Below are positions 56,409 to 64,000 of a stretch of DNA of 64,000 nucleotides, in pieces; the first letter of the stretch is position 1, and every line of letters starts with the position of its first letter. The stretch is taken from positions 89,045,063 to 89,109,062 of the forward strand of contig NC_081841.1 of assembly GCF_963259705.1 (NCBI RefSeq), in the 5' to 3' direction. The notes under the pieces are model-generated. The model saw nothing but the letters and a program-made list of their open reading frames with translations, had not been told where the DNA came from and did not search any database. The position numbers and the translations under genes are program-made. This stretch comes from Myotis daubentonii (Eukaryota; Chordata; Mammalia; Chiroptera; Vespertilionidae).

Positions 56409-56642
56409 CAGTGATGGCGAACCTTTTGAGCTCGGCGTGTCAGCATTTTGAAAAACCCTAACTTAACTCTGGTGCCGTGTCACATATAGAAATTTTTTGA
56501 TATTTGCAACCATAGTAAAACAAAGACTTATATTTTTGATATTTATTTTATATATTTAAATGCCATTTAACAAAGAAAAATCAACCAAAATATGAGTTCT
56601 CATGTCACCTCTGACACGCGTGCCATAGGTTCGCCATCACTG
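56409..56642. mobile_element. Non-autonomous hAT transposon (MITE)
   Basis: Terminal inverted repeats CAGTGATGGCGAACCT and AGGTTCGCCATCACTG, with matching subterminal GTGTCA/TGACAC motifs. The 8-bp target duplication CTCTAGAA (56401-56408) / CCCTAGAA (56643-56650) has one mismatch. CAG-type ends and an 8-bp duplication are diagnostic for the hAT superfamily. 234 bp, AT-rich, no transposase. Confidence 0.96.
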
Positions 56643-56650
56643 CCCTAGAA

Positions 56651-57709
56651 TGTGGATATTGGATATCCCAATAGTCATCTTTATTGCCCTTCTATCTGTA
56701 GATTGTCATGCTGGAGACGTAGTATTGAATTTTTAAAATATTTACATAAAATTCATGTATGTCCTTTGGATTTTGAGAGGCCGAGCTCATCATATTTAAA
56801 AGTGTTCAAAGTCCAAGCAGGCCCCCTTCACATGCCTGTTCACCTGCATATTCACTGTGTAGCCCGGCACAGGCAGCACATGTGTCAGGAGGAGCGTAGG
56901 GTAAGGAGAACAGTAAATTAAGTTCTCTCTGTGGGAAATAAAAGATTAATGCAAAAGTCTAACTCCAAGGCTTTTACATAGAAATTATTGAGAGCACACA
57001 TCATACACTTGACCAATACTTTTAGGGAGAAAGCAGGAGTTTGGAGAGGAGATTCTGTCCTAAATGTTAGAACACATGGTTGTAAACCTCATTTCTACTG
57101 CTCATTAGCTGTATCATTTTGTCCAGAGTTAGAAGACATCAGCCTGTTTCCTTTTTGTGAAATGGCCATAATGATACCTTCCTAGCCCACCTTCCAGAGT
57201 GCATAGTTAAGTTCAAATGAAATAACATGAGAAAGTGGGGCCAGGATATGATTCCCATATTCTTGTTTTGATTTTATGTAGTAAACTCTTTTCAATATAA
57301 GTAGTATTCCAAAACATGTTTTGAAGAACACGAGTTTTATAAGAAAATTAGTGGGAGTTATTTGTATAAGTGGCTTTGTGTTTAAATATGCTTGTAAGAT
57401 TCTGGTTTAAACAAAGTTATCCTCTTATCTCAAGACTTTCAGACCATCTAATGAGCTAAGGTAGACCTTAAAAAAGGGAGAGTTCAACTCAACACTTTTT
57501 AAAAATTTATTTAACCTCATAGCTTTTATCTTCCAGGATTAGTACTATCTAGAACGAACTTTGGGAACTTTAGCTTTTTTTGGAAAATGGATAACTAACA
57601 TGTTGAGGTTTGGATTTTCAGATAAAAGCTTTTCTATACATTATAATAATGGTTACCACACATTGAGTATAGTCTATTACCAAAAGCTGAGCTAAATGTT
57701 TTAAACCTT
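56651..57709. other. Unassigned DNA with a MIR-like relic
   Basis: A MIR-like relic is possible at about 57090-57235 (GAAATGGCCATAATGATACC). Otherwise nothing recognised. Confidence 0.4.
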
Positions 57710-57713
57710 GTAC

Positions 57714-58854
57714 TGTTGTGCCCAGATTTCAAAGTTCCCAAGACCCCCAGGGAGCCAGTCAGTCCGATGCAAAAGCAAAGAGTCATTTATTTCAAACCCG
57801 GGTTTGGCTCCCCTGCCACACTCACCGATGCAACGGTAAGCTCTGGTGGCCGAGAGATAGAGGCCTGATGGGACAGAGGGTTTTAAAGGGGGGTGGAGTG
57901 AGGGCAGGAGAGGGGACTGTGGGCCCCGCCGATTGGCCAGGCGCGGTACAGGATGTGGTCATAGTGATGGCGTGCACTTCCCTTGATTATTATTGGTTAG
58001 TCCAGAGAAATCCTGGGTGTGGCTAGCAGCGGCTTCTTCCCATGAGGAAGCACATGGCACCGTCCCAAAATGGAGGACCCAAGGCAAGATGGAGGGCGCA
58101 CATGGCTCTGTCCGAAGATGGAGAACCCAAGGCAAGATGGAGGGCGCAGTCCTTGCCCGGCTCCTGCTGCTGCCGCTCGAACTCCGCCACAAGGCAGGAT
58201 GGCCCTCCCGCACAGCACCCACAGCCGGCCTGCGGGCGGACCGGGACTCCAGCGCATCTGGGCGGCACAGGCCCAGCAAACGGGGTGCGGCCGGTGGAGC
58301 GGCCCAGCTCTGGAGGAGCGGCATCCCCTCGGAGCAGGCCCGGCCCATGGGGCCGGTGCACTGCAGCATGGTGGCCTCCCCGAGTTAGGGCACGTGCTCC
58401 ACTCCGCTGCTGCCGCTGCTGCACTGGGCCCGGTCCGGTGGGCAGCGGGCGGGTGGCAGCCCACGCCAGGCTCCTGCCGTGGGCCAGGGAGCCAATGCCC
58501 CCCCCATGGGGCCCGGCGGCAGGCCCACACAGGCCCCGGTCCCCCCGACTGGCCCCGAGGGCCGCATGGACCCCCGGCCCCAGCGCGGGCAAGCGGGGAG
58601 CCGACCACGGGGGAAGGGAGGAAAGAGCCAGGTGGTAAGGCCTTCCGCTCCCATGACCTCCCCCGTGGTCGGTCGCCACCCCGCCCCACCCCTCGGCCGG
58701 CCTCCAGCCACCACGCAGCCGCAGCCGGTCCGGACACTCGGACCCGCTCTGGAGAGGCCAGGCCCTACGGTGGGCGCTGAGGGATTCCAGAGCCAGCCGG
58801 GCGGCCAGACTCCTCCCCCCGCACCCCCCGGACAGGCGGGTGGTGCGCCTTTCA
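57714..58854 (-). mobile_element. GC-rich 1.14-kb solo LTR (class I-like ERV)
   Basis: Begins TGTTGTGCCCAG and ends GGTGCGCCTTTCA. The 4-bp duplication GTAC is at 57710-57713 and 58855-58858. Minus-sense order is CCAAT (near 57932-57936), TTTAAAA TATA-like box (57881-57890) and AATAAA (57786-57791), so U3 is the 58854 side. About 58140-58850 is extremely GC- and CpG-rich, which creates long overlapping open frames in all phases; these have no family motifs and are not genes. A 4-bp duplication fits gamma-like elements. Confidence 0.82.
58063..58152. repeat. Tandem YY1-like motif repeats in LTR
   Basis: Two adjacent units of about 50 bp each contain AATGGAGGACCCAAGGCAAG or AGATGGAGAACCCAAGGCAA followed by ATGGAGGGCGCA. 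That gives four AAGATGGAG/AAAATGGAG cores resembling YY1 sites. Binding not shown. Confidence 0.65.
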
Positions 58855-58858
58855 GTAC

Positions 58859-59441
58859 CATGATTCAAACTACTTAACAATCATATAAAGTGCATACCTT
58901 AACCCAATTTTATAAATGAGGGAAAACTAATAAATCACAAGGCCAAAATTTATATCTAAACTGAAGTCCATGCCTTTGTTCATTACTGAGCATTTGTTTG
59001 AATGACTGGATGGATGAGCCATGTATTGTTAGAACCTAGAAAGGAGACTCTACCTTTTTCTTTAGCAGTCCAATTCCTCTAAGCTTCCATTAAGAGCAGT
59101 TGTCCAGTTCACTGATCAAAGTCATAGACATCCCCCAAGCCAACTCAGGACCATTTCTGAGTAATTTTTTTTTTGCCCCAATCCAAGTCTGGAGCAGTCT
59201 GGACATGGTTTTCCTTGTCTCCGTACTGTTTTGCCTGTCATTATAATAAGTAGGCTGGCGCACAGCCTGCCTCCTTAAGGTAGGCCTGCCTACATTATAC
59301 ATTTGTAATCAGGATGAGCAGGTAGGCTCAGTCTGTACCACATAGGAGCAGGGCAAAGGCCAGGAGATACTTTGAAAAGCTTCAAGCCTATGCCAAATGT
59401 TCCAATATAGTTCTATCAGAATTTGCACTCATAAAATTAGT
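58859..59441. other. Unassigned DNA
   Basis: No gene or clear repeat recognised. Confidence 0.45.
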
Positions 59442-59660
59442 TATTTTTTAATTTATTTTTATTGGTTTTTATTGATTTCAAAAAGGAAGAAAGAGAGAGA
59501 GGGAGATAGAAATATCAATGATGAGAGAGAATCATTGATCAGCTGCCTCCTGCATGCCCCACACGGGATTGAGTCCACAACCTGGGCATGTGCCCTAAAT
59601 TGAACCATGACTTCCTGGTTCATAGGTCTACGTTCAACCACTGAACAACACCAGCCAGGC
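59442..59660 (-). mobile_element. VES-type SINE
   Basis: T-rich left end, TTTTATTGATTTCAAAAAGG, GAGAGAATCATTGATCAGCT, GCCTCCTGCATGCCCCACAC, GGGCATGTGCCCTAAATTGA and head-side CAACCACTGAACAACACCAG. Reverse orientation. Confidence 0.92.
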
Positions 59661-61135
59661 AGGTTTTTTTGTTTGTTTTGTTAATTTCAATGTTCTTCTT
59701 CAGTGGAGAATTCTATACAACATAGTCAAAAGTAGGAACCTGTTGAATGAGTAACAACAGCACCATCAAAGTTCAACAAAAAATAGCAGAATCTCAAAGA
59801 GAGAATATTGAGATAAAAATTAATCATTCAAGATTATATATGAACTCAATTCAACACTAACTTGAATACAAGATTTCAGAATTTCACTATTTTGGGACCT
59901 ATTTGTTTTATATAATTGATCTAACTTTATTTTATCCAAGCCAACTCGATTATTTCTATAGAACATTAAGAAAGTAGGTGTGACCTATAAACAAGATGAG
60001 TTAATATTATCAAATCCCCTGAAACATGCCAAAGTATCTATCTTTGATCTTGTCATAAAATCTAAAGTTTATAATTCAGTCATATAAGAAAGACATTGTA
60101 GAATTATTTCATTACTAAGGTTGGCCCACTCCTATCAAATAGCTTTGATGAGAGTTTTCATATTTTTAAAAATTAAAAATAAACACCCACTTTTTAAAAA
60201 TAATGTTTTACAGAGAGCTCAATATGTAAAGTAGAAAGAAAGAGAAGATGTCTGTGACAAGAGAAGAAGTCTGGAAAAGCTGTCTGCTGAAAACTTCCTT
60301 CTACCTTCTACTGCAAACCCTGACATTCAAAGACTATCCCTAGGAATAGGAGTGCCGCCTACAAACCTCTAGTCCAGATAATGCTTCAGACAAAAATTAG
60401 GGAAAGGTAATTTTTCTGTCATTTAACTTGACAGGCAATACTAAGCACATGCATTAGACCATGAAATAAAGACAAAAGAATTTTACAGCTGGAAGGGATC
60501 TTGATAATATACAGTCTGTTGTCCATCAATTGTATGAATGAGGAAACAAGCACAGAGAATTTAACTGACTTGGCCAATATCACACAGCTTATTAGTGGCA
60601 AAGTCAAGAATAAAATTCCTGCCTCCTGACACAATCTGATGCTCTCTCAATACACTAGGTGAACCTGCGTAACTCATATGGAGATTGGATTTTTTTTTTT
60701 TTGTAAAATGCTTTAGCATGAAAGACAATGTATAAAATATATTACAATTTTTATTAGACCATTCCTTCAGTTTGAGACATAAGTATAATGTCTTCAGGTA
60801 ACTAACACAGTAAACAGGTATATTTATGTATTGTGAAGTCACTTCCTGGTGTTCCACACAGAAAAGCACCCAGAGGATATCTATCTACACATCATTCATC
60901 TTGCCTCTTCCCTAGCAGGGAAGCCACTGTGCTGCTGAACATTTTTATCATTAGATCACATGCTGAGTAAAAACTACCTGGCCAATGATCTTTTAGCAGT
61001 TCCAAAGTTTATATTTTTCATAATCAAAGTGTTAAAAACAATGCAATATCATAATAAGTTAATATTCTCAGTTTATTCTCAGTTTATACAAGTAATTAAA
61101 AAATGTTTCTGACAATAATGACATATTTATTGTTT
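59661..61135. other. Mostly unassigned; MIR relic near 60490-60660
   Basis: At 60490-60660 a reversed MIR (GGAAACAAGCACAGAGAATT, TAACTGACTTGGCC, CACACAGCTTATTAGTGGCA) is clear. The rest shows nothing I can name. Confidence 0.55.
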
Positions 61136-61330
61136 TTGAATATTTATTGTTGAAAGTATTACATATGTCTCCTTTTCCCCCCCCATTGACCTCTTTTAGC
61201 CCATCCCTGCACACCCGCCCCACCACCACACTGCCCCAGGCCTTCACCACCCTATATTGTCTGTGCCCATAGGTTATGCATATATGCATACAAGTTCTTT
61301 GATTGATCTCCTCCCACCCACCCACCCCCA
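61136..61330 (-). mobile_element. Truncated L1/HAL1-type 3' UTR, minus strand
   Basis: TTATTGTTGAAAGTATTACA, CCTTCACCACCCTATATTGT, CTGTGCCCATAGGTTATGCA and ACAAGTTCTTTGATTGATCT. This is the same reversed 3' UTR as at 63090-63400 and 39838-40085. Confidence 0.85.
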
Positions 61331-61946
61331 CCTACATTTTTAATGAGGATATTTCCCTTTTCATGTATTATATTTTTCAGGTTTTCAAATTAATATGAAC
61401 ATGCATCTAATCATTTACATTGTCTCTACTACTCCTTCTATGGGTGTGCTTTGTTACAGCAGTCCTAGGAAACTGGCACAGTGATCCTGCCAAAACATGG
61501 CTGATTGGGTCAGTCCATATTAAATTCTCATTTTTAAATCAAAAGTAGCCAAAATATAGCAATTTATTTTTTTAAAAAAAAATTGGCAATTTCATATGAC
61601 TAGCCTATACATGGTAACTATGTAGTACAAGTTTTTATGGCTTATTACCTAAAACAAACAAACAAACAAACAAAAACCACACATACAAGAAAAACTTTAA
61701 ATCACACCACAGTAATTCTTCTTACATGAAGGCATGTTGGCAACATAAAAACAGACTCCACTATATTTCAATATACTTTATTTGTTTTTTAAGTCTGGCC
61801 TGCCGGCACTAGAGAAATGCATCTGTGACTGCATTGTTTACAGATTTATTTCAGAGCTAGTTGCCTTAACCAATTCCATATGAAGAAAATGGCCCTTTAA
61901 ACACCCCCCCCCCCCACACACACACACACAAACGTTTCTGCATCAG
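61331..61946. other. Unassigned DNA ending in C-run and (CA)n
   Basis: Nothing recognised except low complexity at 61903-61931 (about 13 C, then CACACA). A (CAAA)n tract lies near 61655-61673. Confidence 0.5.
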
Positions 61947-62400
61947 TGTTAGAGTTCTTGGGTTCCCCCAGCTAGAAATAACCAAGAGGAAACTCCAGAG
62001 AATATCCAGACAGATTTTATTGAGCTTATTCTTGAGCACAAGGGAGGCAGCGAAGAAGAAAGGAAGGTCTTCTGAACTGGCTCAGAGCTGACTCATCTTG
62101 GCTGATTGTATAAGCTGGAGACAAAGTGGACTTTTTGAAAAAGGCAGGCTTGTGGAATTTTCCATTTCAGGGTTGGGTGACTTCCTTTCCCAGCTGTGTT
62201 GCCAGGTAACTATGTTCACACCTGTGCTGTGGGGCAAGAACATGGACTGCTCATTACCGCCACCCTAGGAAGGTAATGAGCCATCAAACCTCAAACTTTA
62301 ATCAGTAGTTTAAGCAGGCAATCAAAAGGGAGATAAAATCAGCTACCTCTGCATTTTTTAATAGGGAGTTAAGGGGCAGTGACATTTTTGCCATCCAACA
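61947..62400 (-). mobile_element. LTR, 454 bp
   Basis: TG..CA ends: TGTTAGAGTTCTTGGG and TTTGCCATCCAACA. The inverted TGTT..AACA termini and a minus-sense AATAAA (62016-62021) support an LTR read on the minus strand. I see no matching target duplication (ATCAG versus TTCCT), so one flank may be rearranged or the limits slightly off. Confidence 0.65.
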
Positions 62401-63089
62401 TTCCTTCTAGCCATCTGGAGTCCCGTGAGGTGTCCCTGGGCTCCCTCAAGACATCATAATTTATCTTTCTGACCATTGATCTCTTTCCTTCATCCAATGT
62501 ATCTGAAATTACTTTTTAATCTGAAAATATTTTCATTTATGGATGTCTCATATACTGAGTTGTATATTTAAAACTTCATAATATACAAAATAACATCTCA
62601 CCGTACAATGAATGGTAGATATCTAATTTGATAATAAAGTCCTCAAGATGTAGCTATGACAGAAGAGTTTCTATAGGAGAGTAGGATTTAAAATACAAAA
62701 TTAATTGTAACTTTCAAAGGTAGAATGAGCAAGTTTTACATAGACCATATTATTACAGTTCTAGACCTGGTACTGCTCTTGGTAGTGATGCAATGACAGT
62801 TTGTGATATCATTCTAAGTAACTAGATGCAAATTAAACTGGGGTTTGAATAAATGAAAAACAAATTAAGGCATTAACTTATTAATATTTATCACTTCATG
62901 ATAAAAATGTAGAATATCTAGGCCATTTTCTTAAGATATGCTGAAATACTTTGTAAAATAAGTGACACATCCTTTAAAACTTATTACAAAGACTAACCAA
63001 ACTTAACGCTAAAGACATTCTTTTTTGTCTCATCTAATTCCCTCCATCTATAATTTAGGCTTTTTAGTAAATCCGTTCTTTTTCATATT
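62401..63089. other. Unassigned AT-rich DNA
   Basis: No gene or clear repeat recognised. Confidence 0.45.
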
Positions 63090-64000
63090 TTTAAAATTAA
63101 TCTTTAATGTTGAGATTATTACATCTGCCCCTCTTTTTTTCTCCCATAGCTCCCCTCCACTCAGTTCCCACTCCACTCCAGGCCCTCACCACCCTATTGT
63201 CTGTATCCATAGGTAATGCATACATTCATATAAGATCTTTGTCTAATCTCTTCCCGCACCTCCCCCTAAACTCCCTTCCCTCTGAGAATCATCAGTCTGT
63301 TTCATTTCCATGCCCCTGATTCTATTACATTCACCAGTTTATTCTGTTCATCAGATTTTTTATTCATTTGATTTTTAGATTCACTTGTTGATATATATGT
63401 ATTTGTTGTCACTTTGTTGTTCATACTTTTTACCTATACCTTTTTTTTCTTCTTCCTCTCTTAAAGAATACCCTTCAGCATTTCATATAATCCTGGTTTG
63501 GTAGTGATGAACTCCTTTAGCTTTTTCTTGTCTGTGCAGCTCTTTATATGACCTTCAATTCTAAATGATAGCTTTGCTGGGTAGAGAAATCTTGATTGTA
63601 GGTTCTTATTATTCATCACTTTGAATATTTCTTGCCACTCCCTTCTGGCCTGCATAGTTTCTGTTGAGAAATCAGCTGAAAGTCGTATGGCTACTCCCTT
63701 GTAGGTAACTAACTGTTTTTCTCTTGCTGCTTTTAAGATTCTCTCTTTGTCTTTTGCCCTTGGCATTTTAATTATGATGTGTCTTGGTGTGATTCTCTTT
63801 GGATTCCTCTTGTTTGGGGATCTCTGTACTTCCTGGACTTGTAAGTCTATTTATTTCACCAGGTAGGGGAAGTTTGCTGTCATTATTTCTTTAAATAGGT
63901 TTTCAATATCTTGCTCTATCTCTTCTTCTGGCACCCCCATAATTCAGATGTTGGTACGCTTGAGGCTGTCCCAGAGGCTCCTTACACTATCTTCCTATTT
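63090..64000 (-). mobile_element. HAL1-like L1 (ORF1 plus 3' UTR, no ORF2), cut by window edge
   Basis: In minus sense ORF1 ends at about 63461. It is followed after a short A-rich spacer directly by the L1-type 3' UTR (63400-63110), with no trace of the several-kilobase ORF2. That is the layout of half-L1 (HAL1) retrotransposons. A private internal deletion of a normal L1 would look the same in one copy. The 5' part lies beyond the right edge. Confidence 0.75.
63461..63766 (-). pseudogene. L1-type ORF1p C-terminal domain, open but partial
   Basis: About 100 codons in minus sense match the C-terminal RNA-binding part of L1 ORF1p: AKDKERILKAAREKQLVTYK, IRLSADFSTETMQARREWQE (RRM/CTD junction), SRFLYPAKLSFRIEGHIKS and KLKEFITTKPGLYEMLKGIL. 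ORF1p is the nucleic-acid chaperone of the retrotransposon particle. The frame continues upstream beyond 63766 with PRH-type residues, but a stop or shift occurs near 63845 and the N-terminus is off the window. Confidence 0.9.

Noticed and set aside
57997..58880. Long overlapping open frames (up to 285 codons) on both strands
   Set aside because: They lie in the very GC-rich U3 of an LTR, occur in several phases at once, are rich in G, P, A and R, and show no family motif. They are composition artefacts.

Overview
This is a stretch of mammalian nuclear DNA, almost certainly from a vesper bat (Vespertilionidae). Two lineage markers support this. One is about a dozen copies or fragments of a tRNA-derived SINE of the VES type, with a head resembling TGGCTCAGTGGATAGAGCGT and a tail resembling CAATAAAATATATTT. 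The other is nine non-autonomous HeliBat-type Helitrons, which start TC..TAATAAAAG, carry a GTGCACGAATTTCGTGCAC-type hairpin near the 3' end, finish CTAG or a decayed form, and sit between A and T. I see no intact host protein-coding gene, no RNA gene and no convincing host exon. The window reads as an intergenic or intronic repeat landscape in which most nameable sequence is mobile DNA.

Layout. 1-5503: a nearly full-length but decayed LINE-1 on the minus strand, cut by the window edge, with a SINE inside its ORF1 region. 5504-12826: an old plus-strand L1 split by a 1.7-kb Helitron, a SINE and a second L1 3' end, then unrecognised AT-rich DNA. 12827-16139: an old minus L1 with a SINE, then a twin-primed L1 that hosts a younger L1 with an open ORF2 C-terminus. 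16140-25157: mostly single-copy-looking DNA with SINEs, a solo LTR (21246-21684) and a small Helitron. 25158-27255: two Helitrons in probable old L1. 27262-29606: a very young, deleted, betaretrovirus-like provirus on the minus strand. 29613-36020: several LTRs, L1 3' ends and SINEs. 36224-39610: three nested layers, an old L1 containing a processed alpha-tubulin pseudogene, which in turn contains a solo LTR. 40292-41061: a solo LTR related to the 27-kb provirus. 41068-49325: largely unassigned DNA, a compound Helitron, and a diverged inverted sequence pair. 49326-52296: three Helitrons in a row, the first two separated by 2 bp. 52297-64000: MIR/L2 relics, a hAT MITE, a 1.14-kb GC-rich LTR, SINEs, another LTR, and a HAL1-like L1 (ORF1 joined to a 3' UTR without ORF2) cut by the right edge.

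The strongest observations are the provirus and the Helitrons. The provirus has equal-length LTRs that look identical, a perfect Lys3 primer site, a splice donor, a repeated U5/primer-site leader and a short gag remnant, but no other viral genes. The Helitrons include a near-tandem pair, hairpins that stay paired despite sequence change, and a perfect inverted pair of CTCF-core-like sites. I found no evidence of an undescribed multi-gene system. The interest lies in mobile-element biology.
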